Notes: generated by a model from the sequence alone, not told the origin. Numbered from the stretch's first letter, positions 1-8,826 are shown. The stretch is 64,000 nucleotides of DNA from Amycolatopsis deserti (GCF_014653945.1 NZ_BNAU01000004.1:62001-126000), one strand, 5' to 3'. Made by a program: numbers and translations.

Positions 1-57
1 GCTGGTCCAGACCCTAACGCGGGCTTCACGGGCGGCGGCTTGGGGCGGTTTGTAATG

Positions 58-83
58 GTCGAATTCTGATGATAGATTTCGAC
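58..83. promoter_or_regulatory. Inverted repeat upstream of PadR gene, candidate autoregulatory operator
   Basis: GTCGAA (58-63) and TTCGAC (78-83) are exact inverted half-sites separated by 14 bp, ending one base before the PadR ATG. PadR regulators commonly bind such dyads in their own promoters. Binding is inferred. The 57 bases before it show no gene. Confidence 0.4.
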
Positions 84-84
84 T

Positions 85-642
85 ATGCCACGTCGCGCAC
101 TGGAAAACCCCCTGGTCCTCCCGGTTCTGGGGCTCCTGCTCGAGTCGCCGATGCACCCGTACCAGGTGTTCACGGAGTTGCGTGCCCGCAGCGCGAGCGC
201 CATCAACCGGGGCACGCTGTACGACGTCGTGGAGGCGCTCGCCGCCGCGGAGTGGATCGCCCCGCGGGGCACCGAGCGCAGTGGCAACCGCCCGGAGCGG
301 ACCGTCTACGCGCTCACCGACGGTGGCCGCGACGAGCTGGTGCGCAGGCTGGACAGCCGGATCCGCGAGCCGAAGCGGGAGTTCCCGGAGTTCCTCGGCG
401 CGATCGCCTACGTCGGCGCGCTCGGCCCGGAGGGCGCCGTCGCCGCGCTCACCGAGCGCGCGCAGCGGTTGTCCGAACGGGCGGACGCCGATCAGGAGCG
501 GCTGACCGCGGTGCTGGACAGCGGCGTGCCGCGCCTGCACGTCATCGAGGCCGAGTACGCGCTCCACCAGACCCGCGCCGAGATCGCGTGGGTGGAGAAC
601 CTCGTCAGCGAGATCCGTGAAGGCTCGCTGACCTGGCCGTGA
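85..642 (+). CDS. PadR family transcriptional regulator
   Basis: A 185-residue DNA-binding regulator. The first 75 or so residues form the PadR winged helix: VLGLLLESPMHPYQVFTEL, then the recognition region with INRGTLYDVVEAL, then the wing ending in YALTDGGRDEL. The C-terminal half is the helical dimerisation segment. It starts at ATG 85, directly after a small inverted repeat that may be its own operator. The next gene, an interrupted glycoside hydrolase, begins 11 bp downstream on the same strand, so the two are probably co-transcribed and that gene may be its target. The ligand is unknown. The family assignment is firm; the target is inferred. Confidence 0.9.
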   Translation: MPRRALENPLVLPVLGLLLESPMHPYQVFTELRARSASAINRGTLYDVVEALAAAEWIAPRGTERSGNRPERTVYALTDGGRDELVRRLDSRIREPKREFPEFLGAIAYVGALGPEGAVAALTERAQRLSERADADQERLTAVLDSGVPRLHVIEAEYALHQTRAEIAWVENLVSEIREGSLTWP

Positions 643-653
643 AAGGACCGACC

Positions 654-1595
654 ATGCTCTTCGGCATCTACCCCGGCGGCGTCACCGGAACCGGCTCCGG
701 TGAGCTGGCCGGCGGGCCGCCCGACGATCCGGCGCGGATCCGCCAGGCGCTCACCGCGTTGCAGGGATAAGGACCGTTCCTCGTCCGCGCCTACCTCGGG
801 TTCGACGACTCCACCTCCGACGGTCCACATGAGACAGCGGCGCTCGCGGACGCGGCGCAGTACACCGGCGACGGCCGCGTGCTGGACCTCGTCGCGCAGT
901 ACCAGGCCCCGAGCGGGGATGTGGACGGCTACCGCGCGTTCGTGCGGCGGCTGGTCGAGCAGTACGGCGCGGTGACCGGCACGCTGCAGATCACCGAGGA
1001 GCCGAACGTGCCGGGCAACCCGACACTCGACGGCTACTACCCGCGCGTCACCGAAGCGATCGTGGCCGGCGTCGCCGCGGCCAAGGAGCGGGCGGCCGAA
1101 CTCGGACACGACCTCCGGGTCGGCTTCAACACCACCCCGCTGTTCGGGCCGGGCGAGTCGTTCGTCGCGGACCTGGCGAAGGCGGGCGGCGCGCAGTTCG
1201 TGCGCCAGGTGGACTACGTCGGCCTGGACTTCTTCCCGGACGTCTTCCGCCCCGTCGACCCGGCCGAGCTGGCCGCGGCTGTGACGGGCCTGCTGCGCCA
1301 CCACCGCGAGAACGTCCTGACGCCGGCCGGTCTCGGTGACGTCCCGCTGCACATCACCGAGCACGGCTGGCCGACCGGCCCGGACCGCCCCGCTGAACGG
1401 CAGGCCGAAGTGGTGGAGACGGTGATCCGGGCCGCCGCGGACGCGGGCGTGAGCTGCTACACCCACTTCTCCCTGCGGGACGCGGACAGCGCGAACCCCG
1501 GCCTGTTCCACCAGTTCGGCCTCCTGCGGGACGACTACACCCCGAAGCCCGCCTTCGACACCTACCGGAAGCTGATCACCGAGTTCACCAGGTGA
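654..1595 (+). pseudogene. Clan GH-A-like glycoside hydrolase, interrupted by an in-frame TAA
   Basis: One continuous reading frame of 313 sense positions runs from ATG 654 to the stop at 1593-1595, but codon 39 (768-770) is TAA. The codons on both sides read as one protein: LTALQG, stop, GPFLVRAYLGFDDS. Downstream it looks like a TIM-barrel glycosidase, with EEPNV (candidate acid/base near codon 116) and ITEHGWP (candidate nucleophile near codon 236), the usual clan GH-A pair. A CAA-to-TAA change would explain the stop. GTG 879 could restart a 238-residue fragment lacking the first barrel strands. The substrate is unknown. The 3' end overlaps the convergent P450 gene by 11 bp. It could be a true nonsense mutation or a sequencing error. 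Confidence 0.65.
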
Positions 1596-2796
1596 CCGGC
1601 AGCTCGTGCACGCCGTAGATGTTCATGTCGGTGCGCAGCTTCACCTCGTTCGCGGGGATGGCGAGCCGGAGGTCCGGGAAGCGGCGCAGCAGCCCGCCGA
1701 ACCCGGCCCGCATCTCCAGGCGGGCCAGCTGCTGCCCCAGGCACTGGTGGATGCCGTGCCCGAACGACATGTGCCCGCGGGCGTTGCGGTGGACGTCCAG
1801 GGCGTCGGGTTCGTCGAAGCGCCGGGGGTCGCGGTTGGCCGACAGCAGCGAGACGACGACCGTCGATCCCTTCGGAATCGTTTCGCCGCCGAGTTCGAGG
1901 TCCTCCGTGGCGTAGCGGTAGAAGACGTCGGCGACCGAGAGGTAACGCAGGAGTTCCTCGACCGCGCCGGGCACCAGGTCCGGGTCCGCCCGCAGTTCGG
2001 CCATCTGCTCGGGGTGCTCCAGCAGCGCGAAGGTGCCCAGTCCCAGCATGTTGGCGGTGGTCTCGTGCCCGGCGAGCAGCAGCAGGAACGCGATGCCGGT
2101 CAGCTCCTCGATGCTGAGGTCGTCCTGGCGGGCCAGGTCGGACAGGATGTCCTCGCCGGGCTCGGCGCGCTTGCGGGTGACCAGCTCGGCCAGGTACCCG
2201 GTGAGCGCGCCGACCACGGCGATCTTCTCCTCCAGCTCGATGTCCTTGACCATGAACCGCGCGGCGTTGTGCTGGAACGTCGCCCGGTCCTCGTACGGGA
2301 CGCCGAGCAGCTCGCAGATCACCAGCGACGGCACCGGCAGCGCGAACTCCCTGACCAGGTCGACCGGCGGGGTGAGGCGCGCCATCGCGTCCAGGTGCCG
2401 CTCGGCGATCTCGTTGATGTGCTCTTCCAGCTGCTTCATCCGCTTGACCGTGAACGCGCCGGTGAGCCGGCGCCGCAGCCGGGTGTGGTCCGGCGGGTCC
2501 ATCGAGATGAACACACCCGGCATCTGCGGGGACGGCTCGGTCTGCGGCGGCATGCCCGGGGTCGGGTACGGCACGTGGATGACACCGAGGTCCAGCCGGG
2601 AGCTGAACCGGGTGTCGGCCAGCACCTGGCGGACCTCGTCGTAGCCGGTGACGAGCCAGCCCTCGTGGCCGTCCGGGAAGACCAGCGGGCAGACCGGGCG
2701 GGACTCGCGCAGCCGGGTGAACGCGCTGGGCGGGTCGAAGGGACCGGCGTCGCGATCCGTGGGCAGGCCGTTCGGGATGGGAACCGTCTGAGTCAC
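1585..2796 (-). CDS. Cytochrome P450
   Basis: A soluble class I bacterial cytochrome P450 of 403 residues, a haem monooxygenase needing a ferredoxin and reductase that are not nearby. Visible motifs are the I-helix AGHETT oxygen-activation segment, the K-helix ELLR (ExxR), and the haem-binding loop FGHGIHQCLG with the cysteine ligand at about residue 352. GTG 2796 is chosen because AAAGGA lies about six bases upstream; a longer frame opens at 2850 but lacks a ribosome site. No biosynthetic genes adjoin it, so the substrate cannot be guessed. It is convergent with the broken glycosidase and followed upstream by the SMR pair. Confidence 0.93.
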   Translation of the reverse strand: MTQTVPIPNGLPTDRDAGPFDPPSAFTRLRESRPVCPLVFPDGHEGWLVTGYDEVRQVLADTRFSSRLDLGVIHVPYPTPGMPPQTEPSPQMPGVFISMDPPDHTRLRRRLTGAFTVKRMKQLEEHINEIAERHLDAMARLTPPVDLVREFALPVPSLVICELLGVPYEDRATFQHNAARFMVKDIELEEKIAVVGALTGYLAELVTRKRAEPGEDILSDLARQDDLSIEELTGIAFLLLLAGHETTANMLGLGTFALLEHPEQMAELRADPDLVPGAVEELLRYLSVADVFYRYATEDLELGGETIPKGSTVVVSLLSANRDPRRFDEPDALDVHRNARGHMSFGHGIHQCLGQQLARLEMRAGFGGLLRRFPDLRLAIPANEVKLRTDMNIYGVHELPVTW

Positions 2797-2877
2797 CGGA
2801 TGTCCTTTCGTGGCGGTTGCTGCACCCACGATCAGCGGCCCGGCTGACACCCGGCTGACACGGCTCTGACACGACCG

Positions 2878-3258
2878 TCAGGTTCGCGGGCGGTCGGCGA
2901 GCTTGAGCCACACGACGCCGGCGATGATCACCGCGAGCCAGCACGCCTTGGCCGCGGTGAGGGTCTCGTCGAAGAAGACCGGGCCGAGCAGCGCGGCCCC
3001 GGCGGCGCCGATGCCGGCCCAGACCGCGTAGCCGATGCCCACGTCGATGGAGCGCAGGGCCAGGCTCAGCGCGAACAGCGTGAGCAGGAAGAACACGACC
3101 GCGACGAGCGACCAGGAGAGCACGGTGAAGCCCTGGCTGCCGCCCACGGACAGGGCGTAGCCGACCTCGAAGACGCCGGCGAGCAGGAGGACGAGCCACG
3201 CGCGGGCCCGGTTCCGGCGGGTGGTGGTGTTCGTGCGGGTGGCGGTGCCGGTCGACAT
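2878..3258 (-). CDS. SMR family multidrug efflux subunit (second of a pair)
   Basis: A 126-residue protein with four hydrophobic helices and the SMR signature glutamate in the first helix (GVFEVGYALS), the proton- and drug-binding residue of EmrE-type exporters. An Arg/Thr-rich N-terminal tail of about 20 residues precedes helix 1, longer than the usual 105-110 residue family member. Only one base separates the stop of the upstream SMR gene from this ATG, so the two are translated together and probably form a paired heterodimer, as in known two-gene SMR systems. Substrate is inferred to be a cationic compound. Confidence 0.88.
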   Translation of the reverse strand: MSTGTATRTNTTTRRNRARAWLVLLLAGVFEVGYALSVGGSQGFTVLSWSLVAVVFFLLTLFALSLALRSIDVGIGYAVWAGIGAAGAALLGPVFFDETLTAAKACWLAVIIAGVVWLKLADRPRT

Positions 3259-3259
3259 G

Positions 3260-3580
3260 TCAGGCCGCTCCGCTCAGCTGGAGGCCGACGACGCCGGCGA
3301 TGACGGCGGCGATGCCCAGGACCTTGCGCCAGTCGAGGCGCTGGCCGAAGAGGAGCACGCCGAGGACGACGATCCCGACGCCGGCGACGGAGGTCCAGAT
3401 CGCGTAGCCGACACCGACGTCGAAGGTCAGCAGCGCCAGGCTGAGCAGGTAGGTGGCGATGCCACCGCTGACCAGCGTGGCGGCGGTCCAGCCTGGCCGG
3501 GTGAAGCCCTGTGCCTTGCCCGCGGAGATGGCGACGGTGATCTCGAAGACGACCGCGACGCCGAGGTAGAGCCAATGCAC
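3260..3580 (-). CDS. SMR family multidrug efflux subunit (first of a pair)
   Basis: A 106-residue, four-helix small multidrug resistance protein with the conserved glutamate in helix 1 (VVFEITVAISAGKAQGF) and the conserved helix-3 region VGVGYAIWTSVAGVG. Length and motifs fit the core family. It is the first gene of a two-gene operon with the 126-residue partner and is transcribed away from a MerR regulator; a perfect 16-bp palindrome lies between. The RBS AAAGGA sits just upstream of ATG 3580. Likely role is proton-coupled export of a cationic drug or metabolite in response to the MerR ligand (inference). Confidence 0.9.
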   Translation of the reverse strand: MHWLYLGVAVVFEITVAISAGKAQGFTRPGWTAATLVSGGIATYLLSLALLTFDVGVGYAIWTSVAGVGIVVLGVLLFGQRLDWRKVLGIAAVIAGVVGLQLSGAA

Positions 3581-3634
3581 GGCGGATTTCCTTTCACCGA
3601 GGGTGAGTTGCGTGTGCGGCCCCTATCGTGGAAC

Positions 3635-3650
3635 TTGACACCGGTGTCAA
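3635..3650. promoter_or_regulatory. MerR-type palindromic operator and overlapping divergent -35 elements
   Basis: TTGACACCGGTGTCAA is a perfect 16-bp palindrome whose two ends each supply a TTGACA -35 hexamer, one per strand. MerR regulators bind dyads between -35 and -10 of promoters with over-long spacers. On the SMR side TAGGGG lies 19 bp past the hexamer and GATAGG 17 bp past, so an atypical spacer is possible. The palindrome is seen; the control model is inferred. Confidence 0.65.
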
Positions 3651-3689
3651 TTGCAAGAGCGGAGCACCGGACGGCCTGGAGGAGATCTG

Positions 3690-4046
3690 ATGCGCATCGG
3701 TGAACTGGCCGACGCCACCGGGGTGAGCACCCGGTCCCTGCGGTACTACGAGGAGCAGGGCCTCATCCGCTCGACGCGCACCCCCGGCGGGTGGCGCGAC
3801 TTCGACAGCTCGATGGTCGAGCGGGTGGTCATGATCCAGCACCTGTTCGCGGCCGGCCTGTCCAGCGCCACCATCTACGAACTGCTGCCCTGCCTGGAAG
3901 CCCCGCCGGAGGAGCGCACGGGGGTGCTGGAGGAGTTGCTCGCCCAGCAGGTCGAGCGTCTGGAGGCCAAGCGCCGCGACATCGAGCGCGAGCTGGACCT
4001 CCTGCGGGCGCTCCGCGAGGAAACGGCCCTGCCCAGCCACGCCTGA
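3690..4046 (+). CDS. MerR family transcriptional regulator
   Basis: A 118-residue MerR protein: N-terminal winged helix (MRIGELADATGVSTRSLRYYEEQGLI), second helix-turn-helix segment, then a long C-terminal coiled coil (about residues 75-118). There is no separate ligand-binding domain or obvious cysteine metal site, so it belongs with the short MerR activators. ATG 3690 is chosen because GGAGGAG lies just upstream and the HTH normally starts at residue 1. It is divergent from the SMR exporter pair across a perfect palindrome, making it their probable regulator. Its stop codon directly abuts the stop of the convergent SARP gene. Confidence 0.92.
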   Translation: MRIGELADATGVSTRSLRYYEEQGLIRSTRTPGGWRDFDSSMVERVVMIQHLFAAGLSSATIYELLPCLEAPPEERTGVLEELLAQQVERLEAKRRDIERELDLLRALREETALPSHA

Positions 4047-6914
4047 TCAGCGCCCCGGCCCGTCGCACGCCGCCAGGCCCGCACCGGCGCGGGCCCGTTC
4101 CACGTGGTCGCCCGAGGTCCTCGCCAGCACCACCTGGAACTGCTCCCGCGCCGCGGACACGTCGGCCACCGCGAGCAGGCTCGCGCCGAGGCGGTTGCGG
4201 ATCTCCAGCTCCAGCTGCGGCCGGGTCCGCTCGGTGACCAGCGCGAACGCCCGCCGCTGCAGGTCCAGCGCCGCCTCCGGGTGGCCGAGCCCGGTCTCCG
4301 CCGCGCCCCACATCGACAGGCAGTCGGCCGTCAACGCGATGTCGCCGGCCTCCTCGGCCGCGGCGGCGGCCCGGCGCAACGCCACCACGGCGTCCGCGTA
4401 CCGCCCGACCACCAGGTGGAACTTCCCCAGGCTGCCCAGCGCCATCGCCACCGCCCGCGGCCTGCCGATCACCTCGGCGAACGCGACCCCCTGCTCCAGG
4501 CAATCCCGGGCCTCCTCGAACCGGCCGAGCCGGACGTGCGTCATCCCGATGTTGGCGATCGTCATCCCGCGCACGAACGGGTCGTCCAGCCGACGGCCCA
4601 GCTCCTGCGCCTCGTGCAGCAGGGCGAGCGCTTCGCCGGTCTCCCCGCACGCCACGGCGAGTGTGCCCAGACCGGTGAGCGCCCGGGCCTCCTCGCGGCG
4701 GTCACCGGCCTGCCTGCTGATCCGCAGCGCCTCGTGGAACCACGGGCGGCTCCGCTCGTAGCGCCCCTGCATCCCCTCCGCGACGCCGAACGCGAACCGC
4801 AGCGCGGAGCGCATCCGCCGGTCCGTGCTCGCCTCGGCGTGCGGGAGCGCCATCTCGATCGCCGCGCGGCACTCGTCGTAGCGGTCTTGCCGGACCAGGT
4901 ATTCGACGAGCCCCTCGGCGATCCAGCACGCGTAGTCGGTCTCCCCGGCCGCCACGGCGTAGCGGACGACGTCCGGCAGCTCGCCGCCCGCCGCGTCCAG
5001 CCAGCCCGCCGCCTCCGCCCAGCCGGCGAACGGCGCGTCGTCCATCGGCGGGCCGCTCGACGGGTCGTGCACGCCCCAGTCGCTGGCGATCCGCGCGGCC
5101 GCCGCGTACAGCCGCAGCACCCCGGTCCGGGCCGCGGGTTCGTCCGGCGCCAGCCGCCGCGCGTACACCGCGACCAGGTCGTGCGGCCGGTAGCGTCCAG
5201 GCGCCGGCTGCAGCAGCAGGCTCGCGTCCACCAGCCTCTCCAGCGAGTCCTCGGCCTCGGCCACCGGACACCCGAGCATCGCGGCGACCGCCAGCGCGTC
5301 GAACTCGACCGTCGGCACCAGCCCGAGCACCCGGAACGTGCGCTGCTCGGCGGCCGGGAGCTGGTGGTAGGACACCCGCAGCGCCGCCTCGACGCCGTGG
5401 TCCTCCGCGGTCAGCTCGCCGAGCCTGCGCTCGTCGTCGGCGAGCCGGCCCGCCAGGTACTCGAACGTCCACATCGGACGGTTCTGCAGCCGGGCGCCCG
5501 CGATCCGCAACGCCAGCGGGAGCCCGCCGCACAACCGGACCAGGTCCGCGACCGCGCCCGGCTCCCGGTCCACCCGCTCGGCGCCGACGACCCGACGCAG
5601 AAGTTCTTCCGCCGCAAGGGAATCCAGCACGCCGAGTGAGATCCGGCGATCGGCGGGCAACCCGGTCAACCGCTGCCGGCTCGTCACCAGCACCGTGCTG
5701 CCCGCGCCGGACGGCAGCAGCGGCCGCACCTGGTCGGCGCCACGCGCGTCGTCGAGCACGAGCAACAGCCGCGCGGATGCCGTCGCCGACCGCCAGGTCG
5801 CGGCCAGCTCGTCCACATCGGATCCGGCCGGCCCGGGATCGACGCCGATCGCGCGCAGCAGCCGAGGGAGCGCCTGCGCCGGGCGCACCGGCTCGTGCCC
5901 TTCCGTGTGCCCGTGCAGGTCCAGGTAGAGGCAGCCGTCCGGGAAGCCGGGGCGGAGCAGGTGGGCGGCGCGGACGGCGAGCGCGCTCTTGCCCGCACCC
6001 GCCACGCCGTCGATCGCGGCGACGGTGACCAGCCCGGGGTCGCCCGGTTCGACGAGCCGAGCCAGTTCCTCGGCCCGCCCGGCGAGGTCCCCGCCGTCCG
6101 CGGGCAACTCGTTGCGGGGCGGGCGTTTCCGCGTCACCCCGAGCGCCGCGTCGTCACCGCGCAACACCGCCTGCTGGACCCGGCGCGGTTCGGCGCCCGG
6201 CTCCACGCCGAGGTCGTCGACCAAGCGGCGGCGCAACGTGGTGAACACGGCCAGTGCGTCCGCCCGCCGTCCCGCGGCGGACAGGGCCCGCATCAGCAGC
6301 GCGGCCAGTTCTTCGTGGTGCGGGTGCACGCCGGCGAGCGCCGACAGCTCGTCGATCACCTCGCCGGGCCGGCCCAGGCGCAGCTGCCACCGGGCCTTGT
6401 CGAGCTGCAGCGCGATGCGGCGTTCGGTGAGCCGCAGCCGGTGCCCGTCGAGGAACGGCCCGGGCAGTCCGGTCAACGGCTCGCCCTCGAACAGGTCCAG
6501 CGCGTCGGCGGCGGCGCGCACCGCTGCAGCGAGATCACCGGCGCGAGCGGCGGCCGCGGCCTCGGCGGCGAGCCGGTCCAGGGCGACCGTGTCCAGGTCC
6601 GCGGCGGCGCCGACGAACCGGTAGCCGCTGTCGGTCCGGGCGATCACGGTGTCCGCGGGCTCGTCCTCGCCGGCGCGCAGGCATTTGCGCAGCCGGTGGA
6701 CGTAGACGGGCACCACGCGACGGCCGGTGCCCGGCGGTTCCAGGCCCCACACGTCGTCGAGGAGTTCGCCCGCGCTGACCACCACGTCCGGGCGCAACAG
6801 GAGCGCGGCGAGCAGGGCCTTCTGCCGGGCCGGGCCGAGATCGAGGGGCTGGTCGCCGCGCCACGCGCGGAGCGGGCCGAGCACGCTCAGCCGCAGCCGG
6901 TCCTCACCCGCCAC
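4047..6914 (-). CDS. SARP/AfsR-like regulator with BTAD, NB-ARC and TPR domains
   Basis: About 955 residues from GTG 6914, preceded by a G-rich site. The order is an OmpR-like winged helix (residues 1-100, RLSVLGPLRAWRG to SGYRFV), bacterial transcriptional activation domain (about 105-245), an NTPase domain with Walker A GVAGAGKSALA and Walker B LLLVLDDARG, and TPR-like helices from about 600 to the end. This matches AfsR-type activators, which often control secondary metabolism. Here it stands alone with no biosynthetic cluster beside it, so its target is unknown. A longer frame reaches 7082, but the winged helix begins right after GTG 6914. It shares abutting stops with the MerR gene. Confidence 0.9.
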   Translation of the reverse strand: MAGEDRLRLSVLGPLRAWRGDQPLDLGPARQKALLAALLLRPDVVVSAGELLDDVWGLEPPGTGRRVVPVYVHRLRKCLRAGEDEPADTVIARTDSGYRFVGAAADLDTVALDRLAAEAAAAARAGDLAAAVRAAADALDLFEGEPLTGLPGPFLDGHRLRLTERRIALQLDKARWQLRLGRPGEVIDELSALAGVHPHHEELAALLMRALSAAGRRADALAVFTTLRRRLVDDLGVEPGAEPRRVQQAVLRGDDAALGVTRKRPPRNELPADGGDLAGRAEELARLVEPGDPGLVTVAAIDGVAGAGKSALAVRAAHLLRPGFPDGCLYLDLHGHTEGHEPVRPAQALPRLLRAIGVDPGPAGSDVDELAATWRSATASARLLLVLDDARGADQVRPLLPSGAGSTVLVTSRQRLTGLPADRRISLGVLDSLAAEELLRRVVGAERVDREPGAVADLVRLCGGLPLALRIAGARLQNRPMWTFEYLAGRLADDERRLGELTAEDHGVEAALRVSYHQLPAAEQRTFRVLGLVPTVEFDALAVAAMLGCPVAEAEDSLERLVDASLLLQPAPGRYRPHDLVAVYARRLAPDEPAARTGVLRLYAAAARIASDWGVHDPSSGPPMDDAPFAGWAEAAGWLDAAGGELPDVVRYAVAAGETDYACWIAEGLVEYLVRQDRYDECRAAIEMALPHAEASTDRRMRSALRFAFGVAEGMQGRYERSRPWFHEALRISRQAGDRREEARALTGLGTLAVACGETGEALALLHEAQELGRRLDDPFVRGMTIANIGMTHVRLGRFEEARDCLEQGVAFAEVIGRPRAVAMALGSLGKFHLVVGRYADAVVALRRAAAAAEEAGDIALTADCLSMWGAAETGLGHPEAALDLQRRAFALVTERTRPQLELEIRNRLGASLLAVADVSAAREQFQVVLARTSGDHVERARAGAGLAACDGPGR

Positions 6915-6967
6915 GCCGCCCCCAACGCTGTGCCCTCGACTCGTAGCGCAGTGTAGCGGGAACTCGA

Positions 6968-7633
6968 TCAGTTCAGGCGCAGTTTGGGCTTGTGCTCCAG
7001 GTGGGACAGCCCGTTCCAGGCGAGGTTGACCAGGTGCGCGGCGACCTCGTCGCGCTTGGGACGACGGGCGTCGAGCCACCACTGGCCGGTCAGGGCGACC
7101 ATGCCGACGAGCGCCTGCGCGTACAGGGGCGCCAGCTTGTCGTCGTAGCCGCGGGCGTCGAACTGCTGGGCGAGGATGTGCTCGACCTGCATCGCGATGT
7201 CGTTGAGCAGCGTGGAGAACGTGCCGGACGCGCTGGCCACCGGCGAGTCGCGGACCAGGATGCGGAAGCCGTCGTGCGACTCCTCGACGTAGGCCAGCAG
7301 CGCGCTGGCCGCCTGCTCGAGCATCGCCCGCGGGTGCCCACCGTGCAAAGTGGACACCATGCGGTCGAGCAGGGACTGGGTCTCGCGGTCGACGACGACG
7401 GCGTAGATGCCTTCCTTGCCACCGAAGTGCTCGTACACCACGGGCTTGGAGACGTTCGCGCGGTGCGCGATCTCCTCGATGGAGGTGCCGTCGAAGCCCT
7501 TCTCGGCGAAGAGCTTGCGGGCGACGTCGAGCAGTTGCTGCCGGCGTTCCGCGCCCGTCATCCGGACGCGTGGCACCGGCCCCGGAGGCCGCACCCCGGT
7601 GGCCTCACGCTTCGCTCGACGTCGTCCCGCCAC
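6968..7633 (-). CDS. TetR family regulator, likely controls the desaturase
   Basis: A TetR/AcrR regulator of 221 residues with the N-terminal HTH (RQQLLDVARKLFAEKGFDGT, then IAHRANVSKPVVYEHFGGKE) and a helical ligand domain. An ATG at 7562 would remove a basic 24-residue tail; the longer GTG start lies 9 bp after the desaturase stop and suggests translational coupling. Being co-transcribed with an acyl-CoA desaturase, it probably senses fatty acyl-CoA and represses the operon, as do other actinobacterial lipid TetR proteins. That function is inferred. A 13-bp palindrome upstream of the desaturase is its best candidate site. Confidence 0.88.
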   Translation of the reverse strand: MAGRRRAKREATGVRPPGPVPRVRMTGAERRQQLLDVARKLFAEKGFDGTSIEEIAHRANVSKPVVYEHFGGKEGIYAVVVDRETQSLLDRMVSTLHGGHPRAMLEQAASALLAYVEESHDGFRILVRDSPVASASGTFSTLLNDIAMQVEHILAQQFDARGYDDKLAPLYAQALVGMVALTGQWWLDARRPKRDEVAAHLVNLAWNGLSHLEHKPKLRLN

Positions 7634-7642
7634 TCGGAGAGA

Positions 7643-8587
7643 CTATTCGGTTGCCAGGCGGGCGAGCCGCTGCGGGGTGGGCCAGCGCACGTCGTGCGCC
7701 CACCCGAGCTTCTCGAACGCCCAGATCACGCGGGCCGAAATGTCGATCTGACCGCGCTTGACCCCGTGCCGCGCCGAGGTCGGGTCGGCGTGGTGCAGGT
7801 TGTGCCAGGACTCGCCGAAGGACAGGATCGCCAGCGGCCAGAAGTTGGCGGACTTGTCACGCGCCGCGAACGGCCGCTCGCCGATCATGTGGCAGACCGA
7901 GTTGACCGACCAGGTCACGTGGTGCAGCACGCACACGCGCACCAGACCGGCCCAGAAGAACGCGGTGACCGCGCCCCAGAACGACCAGGTGATCAGGCCG
8001 CCGAGCAGGCCGGGCAGGGTCAGCGTGAGCAGCGTCCACAGCCAGAACAGCTCGTCGACCTTCTTGATGGCCGGGTCCTTGAGCAGGTCCGGGGCGAAGC
8101 GCTCGGCGTTGCTCTGGTCGCGCTCGAACAGCCAGCCCATGTGGGCGTGCCAGAAGCCCTTGGCGATCGCCAGCGGCGATGTGCCGAACGCCCACGGCGA
8201 GTGCGGGTCGCCGTCGCGGTCGGAGAACGCGTGGTGGCGCCGGTGGTCGGCGACCCAGGTGATCACCGGGCCCTGCACCGCGAAGCTGCCGGCGATGGCC
8301 ATCGCCACGCGCAGCCACGGCTTGGCCTTGAACGAGCCGTGCGTGAAGTAGCGGTGGTACGAGACGGTGATCCCGAGCCCGCTGATGACGTAGAAGGCGA
8401 TGAACAGCCCGACGTCCACCCAGCTGAGTCCCCACCCCCAAGCGAACGGCACGGCGGCGATGAGCGCGGCCAGCGGGAGTATCACGCCGAGGTAGACCGA
8501 GAACTGAACACCGGCGCCTCGCTGGCCGGCGATGACCGGCTTCGGGCCCTTGGTCTGAGGTGGTTCCATAACCGGAGTGGATGTCAT
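7643..8587 (-). CDS. Acyl-CoA delta-9 desaturase (membrane di-iron)
   Basis: A 314-residue membrane fatty acid desaturase introducing a cis double bond into acyl-CoA. The three histidine boxes that bind the di-iron centre are visible: HRYFTHGSF, HRRHHAF and HNLHHAD. Two pairs of hydrophobic helices lie between them, as in DesA3/stearoyl-CoA desaturases. ATG 8587 is preferred because AGGAAGAAG is well spaced upstream; GTG 8596 is too close to it. The TetR gene follows in the same operon. The reductase partner is not present here. A palindrome at 8646-8658 lies in the promoter region. Confidence 0.92.
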   Translation of the reverse strand: MTSTPVMEPPQTKGPKPVIAGQRGAGVQFSVYLGVILPLAALIAAVPFAWGWGLSWVDVGLFIAFYVISGLGITVSYHRYFTHGSFKAKPWLRVAMAIAGSFAVQGPVITWVADHRRHHAFSDRDGDPHSPWAFGTSPLAIAKGFWHAHMGWLFERDQSNAERFAPDLLKDPAIKKVDELFWLWTLLTLTLPGLLGGLITWSFWGAVTAFFWAGLVRVCVLHHVTWSVNSVCHMIGERPFAARDKSANFWPLAILSFGESWHNLHHADPTSARHGVKRGQIDISARVIWAFEKLGWAHDVRWPTPQRLARLATE

Positions 8588-8645
8588 GCGCAACACTTCT
8601 TCCTACCTGGGCAAACCCTGGGAAAGGTCGTCCTAACCTACGTTT

Positions 8646-8658
8646 CCGTAAGTTACGG
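8646..8658. promoter_or_regulatory. Palindrome CCGTAAGTTACGG upstream of desaturase
   Basis: A perfect 6-1-6 inverted repeat about 60 bp upstream of the desaturase ATG. Its position and the co-transcribed TetR gene make it a candidate operator for lipid-responsive repression. Binding is inferred. Confidence 0.5.
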
Positions 8659-8754
8659 TACAGGAGGTTTTGCCCACTGGGGAGACGTTCAAACCCCCCG
8701 AACAACCCCTGGACTGGCGCGGTTTTCCGACGTCGCTATCCTGACCAGGCACGA

Positions 8755-8826
8755 TCCGCCGTGGTGTAATTGGCAGCACCTCAGATTTTGGTTCTGATAG
8801 TTCAGGTTCGAGTCCTGGCGGCGGAG
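8755..8826 (+). tRNA. tRNA-Gln (anticodon TTG)
   Basis: A 72-nt tRNA. Acceptor arms TCCGCCG and CGGCGGA pair fully, with G as discriminator base. The anticodon stem TCAGA/TCTGA encloses a 7-base loop TTTTGGT whose central triplet is TTG, reading CAA glutamine codons. The T arm holds GTTCGAGTC. CCA is not encoded. Confidence 0.95.

Noticed and set aside
768..770. Programmed readthrough or recoding at the in-frame stops (also 45634-45636)
   Set aside because: The codons are TAA and TAG, not TGA; no selenocysteine-like or readthrough context is visible, and simple mutation or error explains them.
1585..6914. A secondary-metabolite cluster around the P450 and SARP-like regulator
   Set aside because: No polyketide, peptide or terpene synthase is present; the neighbours are efflux and unrelated regulators.
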